A stretch of DNA of 64,000 nt. Source: Gari tellinella. Lineage: Eukaryota > Mollusca > Bivalvia > Cardiida > Psammobiidae. Position numbers and translations under genes: made by a program. Below the pieces are notes generated by a model that saw only the letters and a list, made by a program, of their open reading frames with translations, was not told where the DNA came from and made no database searches. Positions within the stretch are counted from its first letter, which is position 1; the number at the start of each line of letters is the position of its first letter. This document shows positions 40,561 through 51,145 of this stretch, piece by piece. The DNA lies in the NCBI GenBank assembly GCA_922989275.2, contig OV277870.1, positions 25,688,742 through 25,752,741 of the forward strand, read 5' to 3'.

Positions 40561-40746
40561 ATCTTAGAATGTTAGCCACGGTGGAACTTTATAAAAAATA
40601 CAAACAATTTTGATCCTGATGAGAGGCAACATAATGCGGCGTCTCATCAGACTCCAAACTGTTTGACATGAAAATTCTATTTTTTTTAAACAGTAGTGGA
40701 CAATATTTCTACAGAGGAAAAAAATACCCATAATGCAAAGAGTTAA
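40557..40746 (-). mobile_element. Family C element sharing TTAA on both sides
   Basis: TTAAATCTTAGAATGTTAGC to ATACCCATAATGCAAAGAGT, ending TTAA. Core AACAATTTTGATCCTGATGA with complement. Both terminal TTAAs are shared with its neighbours. Confidence 0.7.
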
Positions 40747-40978
40747 CTCTTTGAATTATGGGTAATTTTGTCGTCTGCAACAACTGTCTGCAACAATTAT
40801 CATCTGCTACTGTTTTTACAATAGAATTTCAAATTAAAAATTCAATTTTCAAAATAGATTCAGAATTTCAAACATTTTGAATCTTAATGAGACCACTTGT
40901 AATGCGGTGCCTTATCAGGATACAAACTGTTTGCAAAGATGATCACAGTTTTGCTACTAGATTGCAAAAGTTTTACAT
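40743..40978 (+). mobile_element. Family C element, 3' end degraded
   Basis: TTAACTCTTTGAATTATGGG, TTTTGTCGTCTGCAACAACT, core AAACATTTTGAATCTTAATG with complement, ATTGCAAAAGTTTTAC. Confidence 0.7.
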
Positions 40979-41013
40979 GTAAATGGAAAGAAAGGATTTT
41001 GAAACCACTATAA

Positions 41014-42067
41014 ACAAGAGGGCCTGAAGGCCCTGATATCGCTCACCATTTGTAATGAAGCCTGATAGCTTTACCTTTGAATTTCACCCGTTTTATTCTA
41101 AATCCATTCAAGTTTGTCGACCTACTGTAGTATAGTACAGTACATCAAAGGCAGATAACTAGAGCCTAAACAATACTGAAATGAAGCCTTTTTCTAGCAT
41201 TTCAAAGTATATCAAGGGCAGGTAACTATTGCAACAATGATTACATTTCAACAATAATTGCACTCCTTCCAGAACGTATAGCTACATCCTTTGTGTACAA
41301 GTATAATCAAAATCCATTGAAAACTGTAGTTGCAAGAGTGTTAATGCTGTAAAATATGGCATTTTCAGTAATTCAAAGGTAGATATCTCTTGATCTATTC
41401 GTCCGAATCCAACCATAATCACCCTTTTACGAACTCTTATGGTCATATACAATTTGAGCAAGTTTGAGAGAGCTTGGATAAATATTGTGGCCTCTAGAGC
41501 GTAAACACTGTTAAATATATCATTTTCAGCAATTCAAAGGTAGATAACTTTTGACCTATTGATCCGATTACAACCATAATTGAACTCATCCAAAGTCTTA
41601 TAGTAATATACAATCTGAGTAAGTTTGAGAAAGATTGGATAAAATGTGTGACCTCTAGAGTGTAAACATCGTTAAATATGGCATTTTCAGCAATTTAAAG
41701 GTAGATTACTCTTGATCTATTTGTCCGATTTCAACCAAAATAGAACTCATTCAAACTCTTATAGTCATTTACAACCTAAGCAGGTTTTAGATAGATTGGA
41801 TAAAAATTGTGGCCTCTAGAGTGTAAACACTGTTAAATATGGCATTTTCAGCAGTTCAAAGGTAGATAACTCATGACCTATTCGTTGGATTTCAACCATA
41901 ATCGAACTCATCCGAACTCTTATGGCAATATACCATCTTAGCAAGTTTGAGAAAGATTGGATAAATATTGTGGCCTCTAGAGTGTAAACACTAAAATTGT
42001 TGACGACGGACGACGGACATTCAAGGATTGCAAAAGCTCACCCTGAGCTAGCTCAGGTGAGCTAAAA
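41014..42067 (-). repeat. J-type repeat, divergent subfamily
   Basis: GAGGGCCTGAAGGCCCTGAT and ATCGCTCACC at one end; ACGGACGACGGACATTCAAG and CTAGCTCAGGTGAGCT at the other. Interior units of ~160 bp share GTGGCCTCTAGAGTGTAAAC and TTTCAGCAATTCAAAGGTAG. Confidence 0.65.
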
Positions 42068-42159
42068 AGTATCTAATCAGGATCCACAATTATAGACACT
42101 TAAGTTTGTTTATTTTACTCTAGGGAAATGGGAAAAATATACATATTTCAAGCTTATAC

Positions 42160-42415
42160 CAGGGCTGCCATTTCTCCGGATTTTTCCTAAATCTTCGGAT
42201 TTTTTTTCTAGTACATGGTAGCTTAAAGCAGACTGAAAGTAAAGCAGAATGCGCCTTAAGGCGCATTCTGCTTTACTTCCAGCCTGCTTTAAGTAGTCAC
42301 GTGTCATCAAAACTAGAAACAGGCGATGGGGTAAAGGTACGATTCATAAAATCAAACTTGAAAAATGCAAATTTGGAAATCTTTGAATTTTTCATGTCAA
42401 CTTATGGCAGCCCTG
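42160..42415 (+). mobile_element. Family I element with an A-type core
   Basis: CAGGGCTGCCATTTCTCCGG to CTTATGGCAGCCCTG. I arms surround an A core (GCAGAATGCGCC / GGCGCATTCTGC, 42215-42300) plus AACTAGAAACAGGCGATGGG. The A left terminus is absent. Confidence 0.75.
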
Positions 42416-42594
42416 TTATATTTGTCTGCTAAAAGCCATGACTTGTATAATGATTCCTTGCAGCTAGCTCTGGTCAACATCAGCTCATGGTTGTGAAAAA
42501 TCGTAAGAGCAAACATAATTCGTTATATTGCAAACTTGTTACATCTTATTTAAATTTCAAAATTTGTCAGCTCAACATCATTAATAAAAGCAGG

Positions 42595-42771
42595 ACTCCA
42601 GATAAGGGGAGTATTTAAAAAATTAAAATGTTTATTTCTGCTTTAAACCCTATGGTGTCACTACTCATTAGAATCGTCTCGAAGAGACGATTCTAATGAG
42701 TAGAACACCATAGGATTTGGTGCTTAAATAAGTGAGAAAATGTTGGTTTTGTTCACCTTATCAGGAGCCCT
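42595..42771 (+). mobile_element. Family E hairpin MITE, 6-bp TSD
   Basis: CAGGACTCCAGATAAG to CTTATCAGGAGCCCTG; TAAAAG is repeated directly on both sides. The central palindrome is perfect. Confidence 0.85.
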
Positions 42772-43061
42772 GTAAAAGTGTATGTTAGCCTCACCCTTCT
42801 CCTCCTGAATATTCATATAACTATAATGATGATTTAATGCTCATAAAACTTGCAAATTTTATATTTGAATATTTAGCAAGAAGGTTTAAAGTCAACACCA
42901 TGCACTCTTTCTCTGTTGGTCCAAATCGAGTACTGCCCCTGAAAAGATGAAATCCATAGTTCTGTATTCAATCTGCAGATCTAGGTCTATACTATTTGCA
43001 ATGCTCGAGAGCCCTCCTGTGATTACAAGTCACATATGACATAACAATCTACATTTTTAAC

Positions 43062-43313
43062 AGAGCCCCAGAAAAGGCAGGTATTTCAAATATTAACTTT
43101 CTTATCCCTTTGTCAAATCCTATGTTGTGACCACTCATTAGATTAATGTCTCAAATACTAATGAGTGGTTACAAACTTGAATTGAGAGGATTCATTTAAC
43201 AGACAGCTATACAGTAAACAGTGTGTAAGTAGAATTAACACTTAGCCACTCCCTAGTTTCTCGCTACCAGGGTAGCGTTTTTGGCCCCTTTACCCCTTAT
43301 CTGGAGCCCTGCT
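43062..43313. mobile_element. Family E variant, enlarged right arm
   Basis: CAGAGCCCCAGAAAAGG to CTTATCTGGAGCCCTG. The GACCACTCATTAG variant centre is shortened. The right arm contains foreign sequence with GCTACCAGGGTAGC. Confidence 0.6.
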
Positions 43314-43352
43314 TTGAATACAACAGTCTATCAATTACTAGATTTGACTTAC

Positions 43353-43385
43353 CTGTAACTCTTCAAGGTCAGGGCTGTGTCGCAT
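43353..43385 (-). CDS. Candidate 33-nt microexon
   Basis: On the minus strand a pyrimidine-rich acceptor (CCTTCTTTTCTATTTGCAG) is followed by 33 nt and a consensus donor (CAG then GTAAGT). The length is a multiple of three. One frame reads MRHSPDLEELQ and a second is also open; the third has a stop. The segment is not part of any repeat family here. Both splice signals are close to ideal, which is rare by chance at this spacing. If real, most of this window would be intron of a minus-strand gene. The host gene cannot be named from 11 residues. Confidence 0.45.
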
Positions 43386-43469
43386 CTGCAAATAGAAAAG
43401 AAGGAACATATTTAATAAAATCAACATAAAAAATTCTCATCAATGGTCTTCTTAAGATTTTTTTTTTCT

Positions 43470-43995
43470 AAAACACCTTACCCACTAGCCTGTTTCTAGT
43501 TTTGACAGATAATCACTTAAAGACATCTCCTGACGACCTTTTGATCATAACGCCTTGCTAGACAATTTCCTTGCAAAAAGCATGGATCTTATGGACATGT
43601 CGGTAGCAAAGAACCATTGAAGCTTCTCATGTGAGACCTGACTTTTATATTTGATAGTTTGGTTAGAAAAAACCATTGAAAATCACTAGAGCATGAGTAT
43701 AATCTGGGCCTCACCAGGTAAATTGGCATGTGATGCATGCTTTGACTGTTAAAATTTACACTTATCCAGACAATGGGGGGAGGGGGGTAGTCCATGAAAG
43801 GACTGAGGAAAAGTCTTTAGAGCAGGTTGAAAGTAAACCAGAGCATTCTGCTTTATTTTTAAGCTGCTTTGGGTACTCTCTGGAAGAACACTTGAAATGC
43901 CATCCATGATTTATTCCCAGAACTTACAACAAGAAATGTATATGAAACATTTGAGTGTTTTTTAAAAGGCATATTTAAGGAGAAATGGGTAAATC
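43470..43995 (-). mobile_element. Family A element split by unassigned DNA
   Basis: CTTACCCACTAGCCTGTTTC (43478) and AGATAATCACTTAAAG stop at 43526. The core AGCAGGTTGAAAGTAAACCA and distal arm resume at 43818. The 285-bp insert has no clear TIR. Confidence 0.55.
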
Positions 43996-44028
43996 TTAAT
44001 GCTGGAACAAGAATAAACATCCTTCACT

Positions 44029-44098
44029 AACAGTGTAGACCCTGATCAGTGAACTCTTTCAGGATCCCTCTAAGCAGGAAGCACACACATGTTTGTCA
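44029..44098. repeat. K-type core, degenerate
   Basis: ACAGTGTAGACCCTGATCAG and a damaged complement ending ACATGTTTGTC. Confidence 0.45.
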
Positions 44099-44333
44099 TA
44101 TCTAAATTTATTTGGGACAAAGGTCTTCCTATGGCACAGTCCAAATACAATTTTTTAAGTCATCATCATCTTATTTCTTCCAGATTGTAACACATCATAA
44201 CCTCACTGTGCAAACAGTGTACACCCCCATCCTGCACTCATTTTGGTGTTAAATGCAGGTAACCGTTTAAAGCATTTCCTCTGGATCACATCTGAAGAAT
44301 GCATATAATTTTTCCACAAAGCTTTAAAACATA

Positions 44334-44538
44334 CAGTAAAACTTTTCCATTATGACCATTAAATTACATTATTTATTGGTTGTTAAATACAGGTGGCTGT
44401 TAAAAGCAATGTGAGCATAAAACAGAAAGCTCCTTTAGGAGCTTTCTGTTTTATAACTACCTTGCTTTAAGCTGTCACCTGTCTTTAAAACAATCATTTA
44501 GCCTTCTTTTTAATGGTTATAATAGATAGGTTTAACAG
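44334..44538 (+). mobile_element. Family F hairpin MITE, complete, TA flanks
   Basis: TA then CAGTAAAACTTTTCCATTAT; GGTTATAATAGATAGGTTTA then ACAG and TA. Core AAAACAGAAAGCTCCTTTAG. Confidence 0.8.
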
Positions 44539-44657
44539 TATGATATATACTTTGAAGAAAGCGTCTCTTCAAACTTTATATTACATAAAAGCATTTATAA
44601 TTGAGTATAAATTCAAGCTTTTCCTAGAATCTAGGAAATTAATAGTACATAAAATAC

Positions 44658-44870
44658 TGAACTCTTTGCATGCTAGCGGCAGACATATCCGCCACAGTGA
44701 TTGCCTTTGCAAACAGTTTGGATCCAGATGAGACGTCTCATCAAGATCCAAACTGTTGGACACTCTGACCATGTTTTGAAAAGAAATTTAGAAAAATCTA
44801 TTCTTAGAACAATAGCAGATGACAAAGGTTGCAGAATGATGGAAAAAAAAAACAGCATGCAAAGAATTAA
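44658..44870 (-). mobile_element. Family C hairpin MITE
   Basis: AACTCTTTGCATGCTAGCGG to ACAGCATGCAAAGAATTAA. Core AAACAGTTTGGATCCAGATG / CATCAAGATCCAAACTGTT with a shortened loop. Confidence 0.8.
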
Positions 44871-44964
44871 TACTTTCAATACTGTAACAGTCAACTGCTA
44901 ATAATGTTGACTGCTAAACTTGGATTGTTTCTCAATATGGTGTCAGAAGCGGGATCTTAGTGAC

Positions 44965-45240
44965 ATACAAAGTTTGGACCCTGATCCAGCCGATAATACC
45001 TGGAGTCTGATATCAGGGCTCCAGATAAGATGGCGTAAACGGAAGAGATACAACATTTGCTCACTGATTTTAGCACCAAATCCTATGGTGTGACTACTCA
45101 TTAGAATCCTCTTAAAGAGACGATTCTAAGGAGTAGTCACATCACAGGGTTTAATGCAGAAATAAAGATTTTAATTTTTGAAATACTCTCTTTATCTGGA
45201 GCCCTGCAGTGATATAGATCCAAACTGTTAGCAAAGGTGT
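44965..45240. repeat. G/C-like hairpin split by an E element
   Basis: CAAAGTTTGGACCCTGATCC on the left and TAGATCCAAACTGTTAGCAA on the right are complementary core arms. Confidence 0.55.
45014..45206 (-). mobile_element. Family E hairpin MITE nested in a hairpin core
   Basis: CAGGGCTCCAGATAAG to CTTTATCTGGAGCCCTG. TGATAT precedes it and recurs three bases after its right end, a probable shifted 6-bp TSD. Confidence 0.75.
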
Positions 45241-45489
45241 GGAAACAGGTATAGATAGACATTTTGAATTCCTATCTGCAGACAATTATTAATTTTATTC
45301 AGCATTAAATGTCATAATGGCTTGGAGGCCCATAAACATAAAATGTCATGATACACAGGTTGTGCGTTATAGAGATTAATACCGAACATGTTTTCGAAAT
45401 GGGCAATAACTTTTATTTCAATGAATATATCATCAATAATATCTAAATGTTACACTTTAATTTCCTTTTTCAGTAAAAAAACCAACTTG

Positions 45490-45730
45490 TTGAACCCACC
45501 TATTCCATAACCTGTTTCGAGTTTAGAAGACAGGTGATCATTTAAGGCAGGCTGAAAGTAAAGCAGAATGTGCTTTACTTTCAACCTGCTTTAAGCTACC
45601 ACCTGCTAGGATATAGAAAGTATTTCTAATGTTGTACATTTATAACACTAGTATTAAAATTGAATGATTTTCTTATTGGGAGAAATTATAAAATGCGTAA
45701 AAAGGTGTATCTTTAGAGTAAATGGTTATA
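45490..45730 (-). mobile_element. Family A hairpin MITE, shortened core
   Basis: TTGAACCCACCTATTCCATA to TTTAGAGTAAATGGTTAT. The core has lost its centre (GCAGAATGTGCTTTACTTTC). Confidence 0.7.
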
Positions 45731-45925
45731 TAAATCCATATAATAAACAGGGAACTGGTTATGACTTTTCCTGTTTTTCTTCTTTTTCTGTGCATAATTA
45801 TGCACCATACATTATGCAGTGCAGCCTTTAAAATTAGGACACATACAACTGAAAAAGCATGTTTGGGCAAACCACTATATACCCTGATCCCAGGGCTTTT
45901 CATAGTGAGGGTATATTTTATATAA

Positions 45926-46175
45926 ACAGTAAATCTTCTCTATTACAACAACTAAAACAAATGCTAATTGATTTTATAAAAGACAGGTGAAGCTCTTAAA
46001 GCAAGGTGACAATAAAACAGAAAGCTCCTAAAGGAGCTTTCTGTTTTACTGTCACCTTACTTTAAGCAGCAAATTGTCTTCAACTTCCAATAATTCACAA
46101 AATTTAGTAGCCAGTAGAACAGAATAGAACATACTTTCTGTTCTGTTCTGTTCATACTAGAGAGGCTTTAATATA
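45926..46175 (+). mobile_element. Family F hairpin MITE with secondary palindrome
   Basis: ACAGTAAATCTTCTCTATTA to CATACTAGAGAGGCTTTAAT. Core ACAGAAAGCTCC with complement is perfect. The right arm carries an extra inverted AGAACAGAATAGAACA / TGTTCTGTTCTGTTC block. Confidence 0.75.
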
Positions 46176-46539
46176 TAAGGAAAAAGTAATGTCACATTTC
46201 CCCACTGTATCTGAACTACAGTAACCGTCAGAACTACCTCATCTGGTAAATCTCATTATTCAGTGCACAAAATTGTGTCTCCAAGTTAAATCCAAAATTA
46301 ATTGCCCAAAGACTTGGCTTCCATAAAGAACAAGTTATTAAATCATAGACATATTTGATAGGCTATTACACTTCAAGCCTTTTTGTCTAATAAGTGCTAT
46401 TTTCTTAAGCCTTAGGCAGCTAACACCAGTGTCTGGTATTAAATTGATGTCTGTCCTTCCATATTTATTGTTGAGAATGAAAAATATTTCGGTTCATTTA
46501 GGTGAAGTAACATCTTTCCACAGTGCAATGAGCTGAAAT
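46176..46539. other. Unassigned stretch
   Basis: No family motif, no ORF of note and no paired splice signals. Confidence 0.35.
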
Positions 46540-46789
46540 TTAACCCTTTGAACCCTAGTCCCGCATATTGGCGTTCTTTGCAAACAGTGTACATGTGAAT
46601 AGTACACTTGTCCTATGCAAACAGTGAAGACCCAGATCAGAGGGCTCCTAGGAGCCCTCTGATCAGGGTCTTCACTGTTTGTCATAATGCCAAACATTGA
46701 CAAAAAACAACCCTCAAAAGTCAGAAAAGGACTAGACTTAAATAGAAACTGGAATTGTCCATTTAAAGTTTCAGGGAGGAAAGAGTTAA
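46540..46789 (-). mobile_element. Family B hairpin MITE, complete
   Basis: TTAACCCTTTGAACCCTAGT to GGGAGGAAAGAGTTAA, 250 bp. The core loop is almost absent (GAGGGCTCCTAGGAGCCCTC), giving a nearly uninterrupted palindrome. Confidence 0.85.
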
Positions 46790-46802
46790 TTAAAATGTGT
46801 TA

Positions 46803-47357
46803 CAGAGCTCCCTCTCTACAACAGCCCTCCCAACAACGACTCCCTCCTTACAACAACCCTCCCTGCAGTTCCCTAAACTGTGAGGACCATTATGTCTCAG
46901 GGCTCCAGATAAGGGAGAGTATTCTGAACAAATCATACATTTTCTCACTCATACATCACCAAATCCTATGGTGTTACTACTCATAATCGTCTCTTCGAGA
47001 CGATTCTAATGAGTAGTGACACCATAGGGTTTAAAGCAGAAATAAAGGTTTTAGTTTTTGAAATACTCCCCTTATCTGGAGCCCTATGTCTTACACTTTT
47101 ACTGCAGTAATATCGTCTGCTTAAATTTGTTGTCTGCTTTTTTTTCTCGAAGTTACAAAATGGACATTTTGACAGAAAAACAATAATGACAAGTGACAAA
47201 GAGCTTGAATCCAGATTAGACGTCGGGTTACGCAGTGTCTGATCTGGATTCATGCTGTTTGCAAATGTAAGCCAATTTCCCTCCCTATAACGACTCCCTC
47301 CGAACAATGCACACAATTTTTGTCTCCCATTTGGTGTCGTTGAAGAGAGGGAGCGCT
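46803..47357 (+). mobile_element. Family P element (TA-flanked) containing E and a C' hairpin
   Basis: TA then CAGAGCTCCCTCTCTACAAC; GTTGAAGAGAGGGAGCGCTG then TA. Subterminal AACGACTCCCTCC occurs on both sides. It holds an E element (46898-47085) and a C'-type core (AAGAGCTTGAATCCAGATTA with complement, about 47195-47262). The 150-codon minus frame across it is an accident of these inserts. Confidence 0.75.
46898..47085 (-). mobile_element. Family E hairpin MITE, 6-bp TSD, nested in P
   Basis: CAGGGCTCCAGATAAG to CTTATCTGGAGCCCT; ATGTCT is repeated directly on both sides (46892-46897, 47086-47091). Confidence 0.85.
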
Positions 47358-47469
47358 GTAGTTCTATTGTCACACAGTTGATTTTGCATATGTAATGTCG
47401 CATTGTTGGTTCGTTAAGGTTCGTTCTTGGCATCTATACATGGCTTATTAGATGCCCTAAAATGAAAGG

Positions 47470-47610
47470 AGTGCAATGGATACAGCAAACCTGGGTGCGA
47501 TGCCCTACTCTTATTATTAACAGAGTTCTCTGGTTCTTCCCCCCCCCCCCCCCCCCATCATGTGTCTAAAGCACTGATTCGTCAGACTTTGGTTTAAGGT
47601 ACTTCGCAGG
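47470..47610 (-). mobile_element. tRNA-derived SINE body fragment, minus strand
   Basis: The reverse complement gives AAGAACCAGAGAACTC, AATAAGAGTAGGGCATCGCA and ATCAGTGCTTTAGACAC, matching the SINE at 7416. A run of about 18 C (47539-47556) interrupts it. The tRNA head is not clear. Confidence 0.65.
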
Positions 47611-47619
47611 TGCGCTTAG

Positions 47620-48150
47620 TTTCCATACAAGGTGTTATGAAACTTTTCATGAAGAATGATAATAGCCTAAGAAACAATGCATTGTTGTAAATTGTGCTTT
47701 TAAAGTATATAAAGGAAGAAAGAAGTTTGAGCTGGTTGTGGTCTTTAGTGGAGTGAGTCCAAACCGAAAGAAAAATCTGTTTATAATTCGGAGTAATGAT
47801 CCAAATACTACATTTCCTTTTAGACCTATTTATTGATATACATGTATCTAAAAACAAAACCTTAATTAAAAGCTTTATTTCCTAACGATGTCTAGTCAAA
47901 ATTATCAGGATACTTCAAGAATTCAGGACTGATAACAGCAATTAACCTATGTCAGGAAAGTGTTACCATGGCAACATGTTAAAGCTATCTAATGGATAAT
48001 AACAGTCAAACTGGTGTTAAAATTAATATTCAAAAGTAATTGTATGGTAGATCTGTCTTTAACGTTTTCAACACTATGGACCTCTTTAAAATATACCCAT
48101 CACATTTACAATAGGGACGCCTCTAGTCTGATTCTACAATGTCTTCTCAT
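47620..48150. other. Unassigned stretch
   Basis: AT-rich with no paired repeats; an 87-codon minus frame (47594-47857) has no recognisable features. Confidence 0.35.
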
Positions 48151-48250
48151 TTAAAGCAGTATTAATTAAACTACCTACAATTCCAAGCAGACTGGTTCAC
48201 ATTTTGGTCATTAAAAAGATCCACGAGGGAACTTTTCGCAATAGTTATAC
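48150..48250 (+). repeat. Dispersed repeat paired with 62425-62525
   Basis: AACTACCTACAATTCCAAGC, GACTGGTTCACATTTTGGTC and AAAAAGATCCACGAGGGAAC correspond to AACTACCCAGAATTCCAAGT, GACATTGGTTCATATTTTTG and AAAAGGATCTACAAGAGAAC at the other site. Confidence 0.65.
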
Positions 48251-48273
48251 AAATACACATGCAGTATGCAAAA

Positions 48274-48495
48274 GGTTAAGAAACCATCTTTGCATTCTGG
48301 GTAATTTTTTGTCTGCAACAACAATTGTCTTCTGCTTCTGTTCTAAAAACAGAATTTTGTGACAAAAATAATAACAAAACATGGTCAGAGTGTCAAACAG
48401 TTTGGATCCTGATGAGATGCTGCGATACGCAGCATCTCATCTGGACCCGAACTGTTTGCAAAGGGTGATCACTGTGGCACAGCATGGTAAGATTT
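48274..48495 (+). mobile_element. Family C hairpin MITE
   Basis: CATCTTTGCATTCTGGGTAA, CAATTGTCTTCTGCTTCTGT, core AAACAGTTTGGATCCTGATG around GATGCTGCGATACGCAGCAT. Confidence 0.8.
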
Positions 48496-48844
48496 GAAGA
48501 ATTTTTTTTCACTGAATGTTGACTGTATTTCTGGGCAATAATTTCCCTCGAGTCTTGTTACATGTCCCCAAACCTCTGGATGACATCTACTGTATACCTT
48601 CATTAAATGACCCCACTCATTAATATCTACAATCTGAACTCCAAAACCTGTTGAACTTTAAACATTGAAACACTGATTATTTAAAATTTTGAAGTTTTGC
48701 AATGCCATTGGGTGCGATCCAGTTTGTTTGATTTTTTGTTTTTTGCTTGGTTGGTTATTATTGTTTGTGAGTTTTTTGGGGCTGCGGGTGTATAAGGTAT
48801 TTTAAACCTCAAATGTGAAAATGAACTTGTAAATTATCTGACAC

Positions 48845-49014
48845 CAATTCTGCTACTTTCAGCCTAGGCTAATTTAAGCTACCATATCTGCTAGAATATA
48901 GAAAATATTTCTTATGAAACACTATCATGACTATATAAATTGGAACTATTTTCCTCAGTATAGAAATAAATTAAAGGTGTGGTAAGAATGTGTATCTATG
49001 GAGTAATGGGTTAA
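48845..49014 (-). mobile_element. Family A right half
   Basis: TTCTGCTACTTTCAGCCTAG to ATGGAGTAATGGGTTAA. Confidence 0.65.
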
Positions 49015-49191
49015 CATGGAAGGATGGGCACTCATGGATTCAGAACAATGACCTTCAAGTAAAATGAGACACAAAGACAATAATAATCTCCTAACCTTTA
49101 CTGCTTTTGTATGCAGAGCGATTTATGGCACTAAAAACATAATATAATATCACGTTTTGCCAATGAGAAATATTTTGATATTCAGTCACAG

Positions 49192-49408
49192 CTATACTCT
49201 TTGCATGCTGGGTAAATTTTTCGTCTGTAACAATTGTCGTCTGCTGATGTTCTAAAAATAGAATTTTCTAATTTTCTTTTCAAAACAGGGTCAAAATGTC
49301 AAATAGTTTGGATCCTGATAAGATGCCGCGTCACGTGGCATCTCATCAGGATCCAAACTGTTTGTAAAGGTTATCATGGTTTCACCGCTAGCAGGCTTAC
49401 AGAGTTAA
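49192..49408 (+). mobile_element. Family C hairpin MITE
   Basis: TACTCTTTGCATGCTGGGTA to GCTAGCAGGCTTACAGAGTT, ending TTAA. Core AATAGTTTGGATCCTGATAA with complement around GATGCCGCGTCACGTGGCAT. Confidence 0.8.
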
Positions 49409-49606
49409 GTCTTGAAATGTTGGAACAGCATGTAATAATAGATATGGGGGAGTATTTCAAAATTTAATATCTTTTTTCGGCGGAGCTGTCTGGTTTCTAT
49501 TTAGCCACACTTTCTGTTTGGCCACACATTTCAACCAATTATATTTGATCAGAAATTTAGACTTGAGAGCACCTGTTGAAACTGAATAGTCTGATTGGAT
49601 AGTAGC

Positions 49607-49797
49607 CAGGGCTCCAGATAAGGGAATTATTTCAAAACTTAAAATCTTTATTTGTGCATTAAACCCTGTGGTGTCACTAAACATTTGAATTGTCTCTTCG
49701 AGACAATCAAAATGAGTGGTAACACCATAGGGTTTGGTGCTGAAATGAGTGAATAAATGTGATTTGTTTAGTTTACTCCCTCTTATCTGGAGCCCTG
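49607..49797 (+). mobile_element. Family E hairpin MITE
   Basis: CAGGGCTCCAGATAAG to CTTATCTGGAGCCCTG. The centre is degraded on both arms (TTTGAATTGTCTCTTCGAGA). Confidence 0.8.
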
Positions 49798-50071
49798 TAG
49801 GCTGGTCTATGTCCAATTACAGTTTTCCCAGATATGGCTGTGAGTGTAAAATTTAGAGACACAGACCAGACTGTTTACTACACTGGGGGCTGATGCAATT
49901 TAAGATGACATCTGAAATACGGAGGAAGCCAGGTGTTTTGTAATTGTTTACTACCAATTTGTTTTAATTGTTAACTATTTGTACACATTTACCATACATT
50001 AAAAGCAATATTAAATATAAATGGCCTCAAGTGAGTTAAACACAATTGTGTGGTTTCATCATTATTTACAG

Positions 50072-50285
50072 GAGTGAAGTAGAGCAGACTGTTGAATCTG
50101 TACATTTGTGTATGCTATAGTTTGTTTCAAGAAACTCTATGAATGAAGTTTGATATATAGAACAATAGATTAATGTGAGGATCTCCTACCAGTAGCTAGG
50201 ATATGAGTAAAATTATTGTTTTGTTTTGCATTTCTGTACATGATAGTTTTGCATTTTAAATAAAAGTTACTGTTTCAATTGTATA
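50072..50285 (+). CDS. Weak candidate 3'-terminal exon
   Basis: An acceptor-like CATTATTTACAG precedes 50072. One frame is open for about 15 codons (SEVEQTVESVHLCML) before a stop, and an AATAAA signal lies at 50259-50264. The segment is outside the hairpin families. There is no upstream exon in view; chance is a real possibility. Confidence 0.18.
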
Positions 50286-50419
50286 CTTTTATTTTTTGCT
50301 TTTCAATCCAAGATATTACAATTCTTTGAAAACCTCAATTTCATTCAATTTTGCACACCCATCTATATAGCCTTATTTCAACCACTCATTCCGCCGAATA
50401 TCTTTTTTAAAGATATTTC

Positions 50420-50655
50420 TTGTTTTGCATTTTACTCTTTTTGTGATACTACTCATAAGAATATTCTTTTCTAGACAATGTTAATGAGTAGTAATACCAT
50501 AAGATTTGGTGCTTTAATGTATCCATAGAACTTCAGATAAGGCGAAGTATTTCAAAATTTGAAATCTTTATTTTTGCATTTTACGTACTTTATTGTGATA
50601 CTACTCATAAGAATAGTCGGAATTCTTAGTATTTCAAAATTTGAAATCTTTTACT
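50420..50655. mobile_element. Two family E remnants
   Basis: GATACTACTCATAAGAATAT with partial complement, then AACTTCAGATAAGG and a second GATACTACTCATAAGAATAG. TTTCAAAATTTGAAATC-type blocks occur twice. Confidence 0.5.
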
Positions 50656-50708
50656 GTATTTTACCGGTTGCTAAGGTGAGCTTTACTTTGGAACTTTCAA
50701 TAACCATA

Positions 50709-50896
50709 TTAACTCTGCACGCTAGCGGCTGATACACATTGATTACCTTTGCAAACATAAGCCGACGTCTCATCAGGATCCAAACTGTTTGACACTCTGA
50801 CCCTGTTTTGAAAAGAAACTTTGAAAAATCTATTTTAAGAACAGTAGCAGCAACAATGGTTGCAGACCAAACAAATACCCAGCATGCACAGAATTA
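50709..50896 (-). mobile_element. Family C element, one core arm deleted
   Basis: TTAACTCTGCACGCTAGCGG to TACCCAGCATGCACAGAATT. Only CGTCTCATCAGGATCCAAAC remains of the core. The right TTAA is shared with the following A. Confidence 0.7.
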
Positions 50897-51145
50897 ACCC
50901 ATTACCCAATAGTCTGTTTCTAGTTTTGAAGACAATTGACCACTTAAAGCAGGTTGAAAGTAAAGCAGAATACGCCTTAAGGCGTATTCTGCTTTACTTT
51001 CACCCTGCTTTAAGCTACCATCTGCCAGAATATAGAAATTATTTCTTATGTTAAATATTCACAACTGTATAAATTCAAACTCTTTTCTTCAGGAGAGGGA
51101 TATGTATGAGGCGTAAAAAGGCGTATTTATGGGGTAAAGGGTTAA
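50893..51145 (-). mobile_element. Family A hairpin MITE, complete
   Basis: TTAACCCATTACCCAATAGT to ATGGGGTAAAGGGTTAA. Perfect core GCAGAATACGCC / GGCGTATTCTGC. Confidence 0.85.

Noticed and set aside
46981..47433. 150-codon minus-strand open frame, the longest in the window
   Set aside because: It runs through the right half of an E element, a C'-type hairpin and the end of the P element. Its coding sense is the accidental translation of repeat arms.
49457..49816. 119-codon minus frame
   Set aside because: Most of it translates the E element at 49607-49797.
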